DNA of 64,000 bases from Alicyclobacillus mali. GTDB lineage: Bacteria > Bacillota > Bacilli > Alicyclobacillales > Alicyclobacillaceae. The notes under the pieces were generated by a model. It was not told the DNA's origin. It was given only the letters and a program-made list of their open reading frames with translations, and searched no databases. Position 1 is the stretch's first letter; each line of letters starts with the position of its first letter. The translations under genes and the position numbers were made by a program. The stretch lies in assembly GCF_017329565.1 (NCBI RefSeq), contig NZ_JAFMTT010000007.1. One strand, written 5' to 3'. Of this stretch, positions 26,550-34,724 are shown piece by piece.

Positions 26550-27563
26550 GTGGCCACGGTGAAGGACATCGCGCGGCTGGCCGGGGTGTCGCCCACGACG
26601 GTATCCTGGGCGCTGAACGGCAAGCGCGTGAGCGAGGAGTCGCTGCGCAAAGTGCTGGAAGCCGCGCGCGAACTCAACTATCACCCGAAGATGAGCGCTC
26701 GGAGTCTGCGAGCCGGCAAGGTCTTTTCCATCGGATTTTACATCGTCAACCCGAGCCTGGATCCGCGTTTGAACGGGTATTTGTTTCCCATGCTCGCGGG
26801 CATTTCGAAGGTCCTCGCCGAGGACAACTACGCGATGCAGTTTGATATCGTCACGCCGGACAAACTCGATATTTTAGCGAAGAAAGCGCTTGAACATTCT
26901 GTCGACGGAATGCTCGTGCTGCCCCAGTTCAGCGGCGTGACGGAGCGGTTGTTGAAGGAACTGCCCGACAAATTCCCCGTGGTCTATATGCAACAGGATC
27001 CGGCGTCGAGCCCCGAGCACTGCGTCGTGATCGATCAGGCCGCGGGCGTAGAACTGGCCATTCGGCATCTGCATCATCTTGGCCATCGCGCCATTGGCGT
27101 CATCGCAGGGCCCGCGGAACACGTGGACAACGTGCTTCGCCTGCAGGCGGCGCAGGCGGTGTTTCGCGATCTCGGCCTCAGCTGGCGCGACGAGTGGGTG
27201 ACGCACGGGCAGTTCGACATGGAGAGCGGCGAGGCGGGCATGCGGCACATTTTGCAGGCGCCGGATCGCCCCACGGCGGTCTTTTGCTTCAACGACTATA
27301 TGGCCATCGGCGCGCTGCGGGCGGCGGCGAGCGCGGGCCTGCGTGTGCCGGGCGATGTATCCATCTTGGGTTTCGACGACACGGACGTGGCCGAGGCGAG
27401 CACGCCCGCGCTGACGACCATTCAGCAGCCGGTGTTTCAGCAGGGCCAGCAGGCGGCCGCCATGCTCATGCGGCTTATCAAGGGAGAGGAGTTGCCCAAG
27501 CAAGTGGAGCGCATCCGGCCTGTGGTGATTGAGCGGTCGTCCGCGGAACGGAGGCGGGCATGA
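26550..27563 (+). CDS. LacI-family repressor, probable regulator of celB
   Basis: 337 residues from GTG (GGGAGGG upstream). The N-terminal helix-turn-helix VKDIARLAGVSPTTVSWALNGK is canonical, followed by the hinge and a periplasmic-binding-like sugar domain (GVELAIRHLHHLGHRAIGVIAG; AVFCFNDYMAIGALRAA; LGFDDTDVAEASTPALTTI). It is divergent from celB and three operators lie between them. Likely inducer: a cello- or arabino-oligosaccharide. It overlaps glpP by 4 nt. Confidence 0.92.
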   Translation: MATVKDIARLAGVSPTTVSWALNGKRVSEESLRKVLEAARELNYHPKMSARSLRAGKVFSIGFYIVNPSLDPRLNGYLFPMLAGISKVLAEDNYAMQFDIVTPDKLDILAKKALEHSVDGMLVLPQFSGVTERLLKELPDKFPVVYMQQDPASSPEHCVVIDQAAGVELAIRHLHHLGHRAIGVIAGPAEHVDNVLRLQAAQAVFRDLGLSWRDEWVTHGQFDMESGEAGMRHILQAPDRPTAVFCFNDYMAIGALRAAASAGLRVPGDVSILGFDDTDVAEASTPALTTIQQPVFQQGQQAAAMLMRLIKGEELPKQVERIRPVVIERSSAERRRA

Positions 27564-28111
27564 GCGCGTTCGAGGGCCGGCGCGTGCTTCCCGCGGTGCG
27601 CAGCCCGAAGGATTTCGAGGAGCTGATACAGGGACCGCACCCGGTGGTGGTGCTCTTGGAGACGAATCTCACCGCGCTGCCAAGCCTCATGCGCATGGCG
27701 AACAAGGCGGGGAAGCATCTCATTCTCCATGCGGACCTGATTCAAGGGCTGAAGCACGACGAGGCGGGGACCCAGTTTCTGTGCCAGATGATCCGTCCAT
27801 ACGGCATCATCTCCACGCATGCGAGCGTGATTGCGACGGCGAAGAAGCAGGGCGTGATCGCCATCCAGCGCGTGTTTCTCATCGACTCGCACAGCCTGCG
27901 CACGAGTTACCGCGTCCTGCAGCAGGCGAAGCCGGACTTCCTCGAGGTGCTGCCTGGCGTGGTGCCGCAGCTCATTGCGGAGATTCGCGAGCAGACGGGC
28001 CTGCCGGTGCTTGCGGGAGGGTTTGTGCGGACGAAGGAGGACGTGGAGCGGGCCGTCGCGGCTGGCGCGACGGCGGTGACCACCTCCGTGAAGGATCTGT
28101 GGCAGATGTAG
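27560..28111 (+). CDS. glpP: Glycerol-3-phosphate-responsive antiterminator GlpP
   Basis: 183 residues, full length for GlpP. The sequence LLETNLTALPSLMRMANKAGKHLILHADLIQGL and GGFVRTKEDVERAVAAGATAVTTSVKDLW are the conserved GlpP blocks. In B. subtilis GlpP binds glycerol-3-phosphate and stops termination in glpFK and glpD leaders. Here the gene is translationally coupled (ATGA) to the celB-type repressor instead of sitting with glpF, but leaders with terminator stems precede glpF and glpD in this window. Confidence 0.92.
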   Translation: MSAFEGRRVLPAVRSPKDFEELIQGPHPVVVLLETNLTALPSLMRMANKAGKHLILHADLIQGLKHDEAGTQFLCQMIRPYGIISTHASVIATAKKQGVIAIQRVFLIDSHSLRTSYRVLQQAKPDFLEVLPGVVPQLIAEIREQTGLPVLAGGFVRTKEDVERAVAAGATAVTTSVKDLWQM

Positions 28112-28130
28112 ACGGGGCGTGCGACGTGGT

Positions 28131-29852
28131 TCACTTGGCGATGCGCTCCGCCTCGCGCGCCGGCATGGCCTGAGGCTCTTGGTACGTGCCTCGAAATATC
28201 GACGCGACCGCGCCAATCACCATGAGGATGGCGGAGATGACAAACGCGAGCGCGAGGCCGGTGTGAAACGGCGACGAGATGAGCGTCGGGAAGAAGTGCT
28301 TGCCCGTGATCACGGCCGCTTGGGACGCGGGCAGCTTGTTCAGGACGTTCAGGCCGCTTGGGCCGAGCAGGGACGCCAACGGATTGTACCCGAGGAGCGC
28401 CGCGAACAGTGACGAGGTGGGCGGAAGCTTGGCAAGGGCGTCGGCGGCCGTCGCGGGCACGCCGTGGGCTGTGAGCCCCGACACGAGCGCGTGAGGCAGC
28501 TTCGCCGCGAGCCCGGCCACCACGATGGAGAAGAAGATCCCCATGCTCATCATTTGCCCCGCATTGTTGAAGGTGGAACGCATGCCGGACGCCACGCCCC
28601 GGTACTGCGCCGGTACGGAGCTCATGATGGAGGCGTTGTTCGGCGACGCAAACAGCCCCATCCCCACGCCGATGACGAAGATGTCCGCCCAGAACGCAAA
28701 GCGGTTGAAATCCACAGGAAGTGCGGCGAGCAGCAAAAATCCCACTGCGCTCACCAAGAGGCCGCCCGTCGCGAAGGCGCGCTGCCCGAACTTGTCGGAC
28801 AAGTAACCGCTAAGTGGCCCCGCGGCAAGAAATCCCACCATCTGCGGCAGCGTGTAAAGCCCCGCGATAAGCGGTGTGTTCTCATACGACACGCCATGCA
28901 ATGGCAGGTAGATCCCCTGCAGCCAGATGATCAGCATAAAGCTCAGGCCGCCTCGCGCGAGCGATCCCATGAACAGCGCCACATTGCCCAGCGTGAACGG
29001 CCGAATCCGGAACAGCTCGAGGCGAAACAGCGGATCTGGCATACGCCGCTCGATCACGGCGAACACGCCGAGCATCACGACGCCACCGACGAGGAGCGCA
29101 ATGACCATCGGCGACGACCAGCCCATGCTGTGGCCCCCGTACGGCATAATGCCATAGGTCAGCGCGAGCATGAGGGCCAGGACGCCGAGGGCCAAGGTCG
29201 CGTTACCGGGGATGTCGAGTTTCGCGTCGCGCTGCGGTTTCGCAATCTCCTTCAGCATCAGGTACGCCCACACGGTCCCGATGATCCCGATGGGCACATT
29301 GACGAGGAACACGTAACGCCAATGCCCGGTCGAGGCCAGGATCCCACCCAGCACCAGGCCCACGACGCTGCCCGCCACGGCCGCGATTTGGTTCAGGCCG
29401 AGCGCAAGACCGCGCTGGTTGTTGGGGAACGCATCGGTCAGAATGGCGGCGCTGTTGGAAAAGAGGAACGCACCGCCGATGCCCTGGATCATGCGGAAGA
29501 TGATGAGCTCCAATTCTCCTGCTTTGCCATGGCTCCACGTCAGCGAGCAGAGCACCGAGCCGACGGTGAACACCAGGAATCCCAGGTTGTACAGGCGAAC
29601 GCGGCCGAACATGTCGGACAGTCGGCCGAACGTCACCAGCAACACCGTCGTCGCCACGTTGAAGCCCATCAGGACCCAGAGCAACAAACTCGTCTGTCCG
29701 CCCTGCAGCGGATTGACCTGAATCCCTGCAAAGATGACGGGCAGCGCGATGATGAGAATCGTGCCATTGATGGAAGCCATCAACACACCAAGCGTGGTGT
29801 TGGAGAGCGCAATCCATTTATAAGCAGGACTTTTCGCATCCAAAATCCTCAC
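28131..29852 (-). CDS. DHA2-family multidrug exporter (EmrB/QacA type), 14 helices
   Basis: 573 residues, about 14 hydrophobic segments. Motif C-like and D-like elements of DHA2 exporters are seen: TFGRLSDMFGRVRLYNLGF (motif A) and ALGLNQIAAVAGSVVGLVLGG (motif C region). It overlaps the upstream MerR-type regulator by 4 nt, so drug binding by the regulator should induce both. Drug spectrum unknown. Confidence 0.9.
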   Translation of the reverse strand: MRILDAKSPAYKWIALSNTTLGVLMASINGTILIIALPVIFAGIQVNPLQGGQTSLLLWVLMGFNVATTVLLVTFGRLSDMFGRVRLYNLGFLVFTVGSVLCSLTWSHGKAGELELIIFRMIQGIGGAFLFSNSAAILTDAFPNNQRGLALGLNQIAAVAGSVVGLVLGGILASTGHWRYVFLVNVPIGIIGTVWAYLMLKEIAKPQRDAKLDIPGNATLALGVLALMLALTYGIMPYGGHSMGWSSPMVIALLVGGVVMLGVFAVIERRMPDPLFRLELFRIRPFTLGNVALFMGSLARGGLSFMLIIWLQGIYLPLHGVSYENTPLIAGLYTLPQMVGFLAAGPLSGYLSDKFGQRAFATGGLLVSAVGFLLLAALPVDFNRFAFWADIFVIGVGMGLFASPNNASIMSSVPAQYRGVASGMRSTFNNAGQMMSMGIFFSIVVAGLAAKLPHALVSGLTAHGVPATAADALAKLPPTSSLFAALLGYNPLASLLGPSGLNVLNKLPASQAAVITGKHFFPTLISSPFHTGLALAFVISAILMVIGAVASIFRGTYQEPQAMPAREAERIAK

Positions 29853-30322
29853 TCACCCTTTTGATCTTGAAATCCAACCGCCTTTGTCGCTTCCTCCTCG
29901 CGCTCAAGTCGGGCCCGGATGCGCGTCAATCGGTCCATGTAATGTTCGCGCATGGCCGCAAGTCTCATCATCTTGTCATCAATGTGGCGAATCACGTCCT
30001 CAAGCAAGCGCACGGATTCCGAAAGCATTTGGACGTTGTGTTCGGGCTCCCGACCTTCTGAGATGCGCGCCCGATAAGCCTTCAACTGGTCTTCTGTGAA
30101 GAGAATGGACCGAATCTCTTGCAGCGAGTAGCCCAGGGCTTCCTTGAGGCGAAGAATGTGTTCGATGCGTTCAATCGTGTCTTCGTCATACACCCGATGT
30201 CCACCCGGCGTTCGCGGAACCTCAGGAATGAGACCCTTCTCTTCGTAATAGTGGAGCGTGCGCGGCGTGACACCCAAGCGTTCCGCCACGGCTTCCACGG
30301 TCCACAGTTTGCCGCGATCCAT
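29849..30322 (-). CDS. MerR-family drug-responsive regulator
   Basis: 157 residues from ATG 30322 with AGGAGG 6 nt upstream. The MerR winged helix-turn-helix (WTVEAVAERLGVTPRTLHYYEEKGLIPEV ... GGHRVYDEDTIERI) is followed by a dimer coiled coil and a short C-terminal segment with no Cys, so it is not a metal sensor. It leads the operon with the exporter and probably regulates its own promoter. Confidence 0.92.
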   Translation of the reverse strand: MDRGKLWTVEAVAERLGVTPRTLHYYEEKGLIPEVPRTPGGHRVYDEDTIERIEHILRLKEALGYSLQEIRSILFTEDQLKAYRARISEGREPEHNVQMLSESVRLLEDVIRHIDDKMMRLAAMREHYMDRLTRIRARLEREEEATKAVGFQDQKGE

Positions 30323-30352
30323 CTTCCACCTCCTCAGCTTCTGCCGCACCCC

Positions 30353-30391
30353 AGTGTACGCCAATCAGAAACTAACGTCAACGTGAGGTTT
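30353..30391 (-). promoter_or_regulatory. Promoter and dyad for the MerR-exporter operon
   Basis: Minus-strand TTGACG (30381-30376), 17-bp spacer, TACACT (30358-30353). An imperfect dyad with half sites AAACCTCACGT and ACGTTAGTTTC is centred on the -35 hexamer. Classic MerR promoters have 19-bp spacers with the dyad between -35 and -10; the placement here fits repression better. Confidence 0.55.
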
Positions 30392-30440
30392 AGGGCGCGA
30401 ATACTCACATCATCTGAATTGAATCGGGTAGAAGGGACGC

Positions 30441-31504
30441 TACAAGGCGGGCCCGCCGACGGTCTTGGCGGATCAACGGAAGACCTCGAGCACCCACTCT
30501 TCGCCCGCAAGCCGCTTCAATGGGGCCGCCGACGATCTCGGCGGATCAACATAAATAAGAAGATGGGAGCGTGGTATTATGGAATTGCTTCAATGGGGCC
30601 GCCGACGATCTCGGCGGATCAACATCGCGCCACGAACAGCCCGTCGTCATCCTCATCGGCTTCAATGGGGCCGCCGACGATCTCGGCGGATCAACGGACG
30701 ACGAGTTATTATTGATAGTTCTTATCAGAAGCTTCAATGGGGCCGCCGACGATCTCGGCGGATCAACCAATTGCGGATCTAAGGAGGTATGGACATGTCG
30801 GACGCTTCAATGGGGCCGCCGACGATCTCGGCGGATCAACACCTTAGCTAATTCTGATGTTAATTCTTCGTTAAGTGCTTCAATGGGGCCGCCGACGATC
30901 TCGGCGGATCAACCCAATCAGTCTGTCTTTATTACTCTTATAGTCTAAGCTTCAATGGGGCCGCCGACGATCTCGGCGGATCAACGGAGCCGGATGGCGC
31001 GGTCGTCATCACCCTCACCCGATGGCTTCAATGGGGCCGCCGACGATCTCGGCGGATCAACGTTCGCGCGCGAGGCGTATGTCGATCCGGCAACCGGCAA
31101 AGCTTCAATGGGGCCGCCGACGATCTCGGCGGATCAACCGGGCACGATTGTCGCCGCGTTCGCGAGCCCGGCACGCTTCAATGGGGCCGCCGACGATCTC
31201 GGCGGATCAACTTCTGTTCAACCTGGAGAAACGCGCGGAGCGGAAGAGCTTCAATGGGGCCGCCGACGATCTCGGCGGATCAACATTTTCCGAAGTGTCT
31301 CCCACGTCTCTGGCGTGTCACGCTTCAATGGGGCCGCCGACGATCTCGGCGGATCAACTCCTGCGTGAAGCTACCGTACATATCATGCACCGCCCTGCTT
31401 CAATGGGGCCGCCGACGATCTCGGCGGATCAACAGTTTCCTGCCTGATATTGCGGGCCGACCGGCAAGCTTCAATGGGGCCGCCGACGATCTCGGCGGAT
31501 CAAC
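30441..31504 (-). CRISPR. CRISPR array 2
   Basis: Same 37-nt repeat as array 1, inverted. Intact copies start at 30514, 30587, 30659, 30731, 30804, 30877, 30949, 31025, 31102, 31175, 31248, 31322, 31397 and 31468. A degenerate copy at 30441-30477 marks the trailer, so the array reads on the minus strand with its leader right of 31504. The 14 spacers are 34-40 nt and none is duplicated. Spacers at 30551, 30696, 30841 and 30914 are AT-rich (about 31-34 % GC), unlike the genome. No cas genes nearby. Confidence 0.98.
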
Positions 31505-31820
31505 TCCACGCTTCACAGCCCACTCTTGGCGCGGTTTTCCGGGCGAAAATCGCGAACCTATGCGTCGCGCGTCTTGCACACGCCTTCCAACTGCCCTCAT
31601 CATACCCTCTCACCGGTCAAAAATCCAGTCCCCATGCGGAATTTTCTTATTTCGCGAACCCCCTGGGTTTTCGCCATCGATTCAGGTTCGCGCTTCTTGA
31701 ATCGTTGCAGGCAGACGCATGTACCATGCATCCCTACGCAGATGCACTCGTTCGATGAAGGTGCCCTTTTTAACTGCCCCTGTACCGAAGAACTCGAGTT
31801 ATCGTGTGCCACACGTGCAC
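31505..31820 (-). promoter_or_regulatory. Probable leader of CRISPR array 2 (no gene)
   Basis: This gene-free stretch adjoins the intact, non-degenerate end of array 2. Minus-strand TATGAT occurs in GAGGGTATGATGAGG and an A/T-rich block (AAATAAGAAAATTCC) lies farther upstream. It is therefore the likely leader and promoter for array transcription. Comparison with the leader of array 1, which lies left of the window, would settle this. Confidence 0.5.
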
Positions 31821-31830
31821 CAAAAACACG

Positions 31831-31859
31831 TTCTCAAGCTCCCCATCGCGCGCTATAAT
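31831..31859 (+). promoter_or_regulatory. Putative promoter of the phosphate transporter operon
   Basis: TTCTCA (31831-31836), 17-bp spacer, TATAAT (31854-31859), followed 34 nt later by AAGGGGG and the start of the transporter gene. Confidence 0.5.
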
Positions 31860-31912
31860 ATCTCTTCTACTCCCAATCTCAACATGGTGAGATGTAAGGG
31901 GGTGGCCAATGA

Positions 31913-32896
31913 GTGGTTGCTCTCGCTGCATACGTTCTCGTAGCGGTCTTTGCGGCGTTGTCTGGGTTGAACGATGGAGGCAATTTGCTCGCGGTGCTCG
32001 CGAGTTCGCGAATCTTGCCGGTCGCGGTCGTGATCGTCGAGATCGGCACATGCATGACGGTTGCTCCGTTTCTCATTGGAACGCGAGTGGCCCATACCAT
32101 CGGCGCCGGCATCCTGCCGCTCGCCGAACTCAGCCTGCCCGTGGTGACGGCTACGCTGGTGGCGACGCTTGTGACACTGCTGGCCTGTTATGCCTCAAGC
32201 GTGCCGACAAGCATCACCTTCGCACTTGTAGGCGCAATGGGTGGAGTGGGCGCGGTGATGCTGGGGATGGATCGGGTTCATTGGGCGAGCGTGGGGCGCG
32301 TGGCGGGATGGCTCGTCCTGAGCGTGATGCTGGCCGGCGTCGCGGGATATGTGGCTCACATTGTCGCGAAGCTCCTTCTGGGACGCGCGTCCGCACGAGC
32401 GGGACGAGCAGCGCTTTGGACGGAGATTGCGACATCCGCTTGCGTATGCATAGGATACGGCGCGAACGATGCGGAAAAGACGCTGGGCCTTTTGGCGCTG
32501 GTGACGGGTGTGTCGCATCACCGCGGCGTATTTCACGTGGCGCCGTGGATGGTCGGGTTCTCGACCGCGGCCTTCCTCGTGGGACTGCTCGTCGGCGGCT
32601 GGCGCGTGGCTCGCACGATTCAAGGCCACGTCTTTCGTATCCGCCCCATCCACGCGGTCATGAACGAGTTCGCCACGGCGGCGGTCGTGATCGCGGCCTC
32701 AAGCCTGGGCGGGCCTGTGAGCACGACGCAGGCGCTCGACAGTTCGCTGGTGGGCGTGGGGGCGAGCGCGCATGCGCGGCGGGTGCGCTGGCGGGTGGTG
32801 CGGAAGATGGCTGGGGTGTGGATCATGACCATGCCGCTGGCGTTTGTCGTCGGGTGCGTGACGGGACAACTGTTTGTTTGGGGGGGATACCGATGA
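31913..32896 (+). CDS. pit: PiT-family inorganic phosphate transporter
   Basis: 327 residues from GTG 31913 with AAGGGGG 10 nt upstream. The two PiT half-signatures are present in inverted-repeat positions: LSGLNDGGNLLA near residue 15 and GYGANDAEKTLGLLALVTG near 185. Hydrophobic helices flank both. PiT carriers import metal-phosphate with H+ or Na+. The stop overlaps the DUF47 gene by 4 nt, the usual Pit accessory pairing. Confidence 0.87.
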   Translation: MVALAAYVLVAVFAALSGLNDGGNLLAVLASSRILPVAVVIVEIGTCMTVAPFLIGTRVAHTIGAGILPLAELSLPVVTATLVATLVTLLACYASSVPTSITFALVGAMGGVGAVMLGMDRVHWASVGRVAGWLVLSVMLAGVAGYVAHIVAKLLLGRASARAGRAALWTEIATSACVCIGYGANDAEKTLGLLALVTGVSHHRGVFHVAPWMVGFSTAAFLVGLLVGGWRVARTIQGHVFRIRPIHAVMNEFATAAVVIAASSLGGPVSTTQALDSSLVGVGASAHARRVRWRVVRKMAGVWIMTMPLAFVVGCVTGQLFVWGGYR

Positions 32897-33528
32897 GCAA
32901 GCTGGCGCAGTGGCTTCGCCCGAATGAGTCAAGGTTCTTCGCGCTGCTCGAGGCGCAGGCGCGGCAGGCACAACGAGGGGTGCATTTGCTCGGCGAGATC
33001 GTGGAGATGAAGCCGGGTGAAGACGAGCTGCGCCGGTACGCAGAGCGGATGCGAGCGTTGGAGCAGGAGGGCGATGCCATTCGGCGAGCCGTCATTGAGG
33101 AACTGATTCGCAGCTTCATGACGCCGATGGATCGGGAGGATATCTACGATCTCTCCCGCAGCCTGGACGACATTCTCGACTATGCACACACGACGGTGCA
33201 GGAGTTTCTGGTGTACGCGATTCCGTTTGAGCCCGCCATTCATGAGATGGCCGAAGCGCTGAAGGAAGGCGTGGATGCCTTGGCCGAGGCGGTGGCGGGG
33301 CTCGTGAAGCCGGGGCCGTCTGTGCACGCGGCGATTGTGCGCGCGAAGAAGATGGAAAACCGGATGGAGGAACTGTATCGGGAGTCGAACGCCGAGCTGT
33401 TCCTCAGCCAGGACGTGCACCACATCTTCCGGATGCGCGAGGTGTATCGGCACATGAGCAATGCCGCGGATAGGCTCGACAGGGCCGCGGACATGGTGGG
33501 GAGTATCTTGATCAAGGGGCTGGGGTAG
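32893..33528 (+). CDS. DUF47 PhoU-like accessory protein of Pit
   Basis: 211 residues, nearly all helical (YkaA/PhoU-like DUF47). Blocks such as LEQEGDAIRRAVIEELIRSFMTPMDREDIYDLSRSLDDILDYAH are the family core with conserved Glu/Asp used for metal binding in PhoU folds. It is coupled to pit by ATGA overlap and probably modulates transport. No terminator is obvious downstream. Confidence 0.9.
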   Translation: MSKLAQWLRPNESRFFALLEAQARQAQRGVHLLGEIVEMKPGEDELRRYAERMRALEQEGDAIRRAVIEELIRSFMTPMDREDIYDLSRSLDDILDYAHTTVQEFLVYAIPFEPAIHEMAEALKEGVDALAEAVAGLVKPGPSVHAAIVRAKKMENRMEELYRESNAELFLSQDVHHIFRMREVYRHMSNAADRLDRAADMVGSILIKGLG

Positions 33529-33611
33529 GGGGGCGTTTCAAGTGCAGGCGCATGCCCACTGCGCTGATGCAGAGTTGCGACCGTGCATGCGAAAATACTT
33601 GCTGAAAGCCT

Positions 33612-33640
33612 TTACAAGGCTGTGGGTTCCGGGTATACTG
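33612..33640 (+). promoter_or_regulatory. glpF promoter
   Basis: TTTACA (33612-33617), 17-bp spacer, TATACT (33635-33640), a strong vegetative promoter about 220 nt upstream of glpF. The long leader between holds a terminator stem. Confidence 0.75.
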
Positions 33641-33674
33641 GAGGCAAGTTGATAGCTCGTGCCTCTGAGATACG

Positions 33675-33735
33675 GAGACGGCGGCAATGATGTGTGGCCG
33701 ATGGCCACATGCATTTGTCGTCCGTCTCTTTCATT
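33675..33735 (+). terminator. Leader terminator upstream of glpF (predicted GlpP target)
   Basis: Outer stem GAGACGG (33675-33681)/CCGTCTC (33722-33728) encloses an inner perfect stem TGTGGCC (33693-33699)/GGCCACA (33703-33709) and is followed by TTTCATTTT. Located between promoter and glpF start, so it is a leader attenuator. GlpP-mediated antitermination is known for glpFK in Bacillus. The remaining leader to 33858 holds a second dyad, GGGTGAT/ATCACCC. Confidence 0.7.
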
Positions 33736-33858
33736 TTGGGGGCACAACATGGCTTGGGAAGCGGCGCCTGCGCGCGAAGCGCCAGTTGACGGGGTGATCC
33801 GGACACAACGTCAACAAGCCAGCCGTCATCACCCATTCTTACGATAGGAGGTAGTTGT

Positions 33859-34695
33859 GTGAGAAACTCAGTATGGGGTGAGTATCTGGCAGAGATCATC
33901 GGCACGATGTTTCTGCTGATGGTCGGTGATAGCGTAGCGGCGATGGCTATCTTGTACAATGCGTTTTCAGGAGACTACTGGGGAATTTGTATTCTCTGGG
34001 GGCTCGGTGTCACGATGGCGTGTTACCTGGTTGGTTCCATATCCGGTGCACACCTGAATCCCGCAGTCACCATTGCATTTGCCACGTACGGCGGGTTTCC
34101 TTGGCGAAAGGTTCCAGGGTTCATCATTTCTCAGGTCATCGGCGGATTCCTTGGGGCTGCGCTAACCTATACGCTGTTTTCGCCAGCAATTAACGCCTTT
34201 AATATCGCGCATAACACCACGCGCAGTGGGCCCGGTGGGCTTGCGACCTCAGGAATTTTCTTTACACACCCCAATGTTGGGATCTCCACGGGCCATGCGT
34301 TTGTCGATGAAATCATCCTCACTGGGGCGCTCGTGCTACTGATCCTCGCGTTTTCCGATAACTATAACACAAACGGCCAGCTCGGGAACTTTACGCCTCT
34401 CATGGTGGGTCTGCTGGTCGCGATGGTCGGAGGCTTTGGCGGTGAACTGGAGGCCTGGGCACTCAACCCTGCCCGCGATTTCGGGCCGCGTCTCTTTGGT
34501 TGGTTAGCGGGTTGGGGGCACAACGCCTTTCCCGGGCCGAACGGCTACTGGTGGGTACCGATTGTTGCGCCCATCGTCGGAGGACTCGTTGCTGGAGCCT
34601 TGTATAACTACGTGTTGCGTCCGTTCATGCCAGGAAACCCCAACCGAGCCAAGGCGGAAGGGCCCGTTGCTGCAACTGCAAAGGCTCATGTTTGA
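33859..34695 (+). CDS. glpF: Glycerol facilitator GlpF
   Basis: 278-residue aquaglyceroporin, GTG start with AGGAGG upstream. Six transmembrane helices and two NPA loops are visible: HLNPAVT near residue 67 and ALNPARDFGPR near 205; the Asp after NPAR is the glyceroporin mark. It allows facilitated glycerol entry and precedes glpK by 29 nt. Confidence 0.95.
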   Translation: MRNSVWGEYLAEIIGTMFLLMVGDSVAAMAILYNAFSGDYWGICILWGLGVTMACYLVGSISGAHLNPAVTIAFATYGGFPWRKVPGFIISQVIGGFLGAALTYTLFSPAINAFNIAHNTTRSGPGGLATSGIFFTHPNVGISTGHAFVDEIILTGALVLLILAFSDNYNTNGQLGNFTPLMVGLLVAMVGGFGGELEAWALNPARDFGPRLFGWLAGWGHNAFPGPNGYWWVPIVAPIVGGLVAGALYNYVLRPFMPGNPNRAKAEGPVAATAKAHV

Positions 34696-34724
34696 CATTT
34701 CGTGACGAGAGGTGGAGTCTTACG

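Noticed and set aside
30571..31700. Open frames through CRISPR array 2
   Set aside because: Same cause: repeat-derived peptides with no start signals or family features.
1..31912. cas genes near the arrays
   Set aside because: All genes flanking both arrays are transporters or regulators; no Cas1, Cas2, Cas3 or RAMP-type protein is seen.
31909..32892. N-terminal extension of the DUF47 protein back to 31909
   Set aside because: It lies in another frame of the phosphate transporter gene; the DUF47 protein has its own ATG at 32893 in the usual ATGA overlap.
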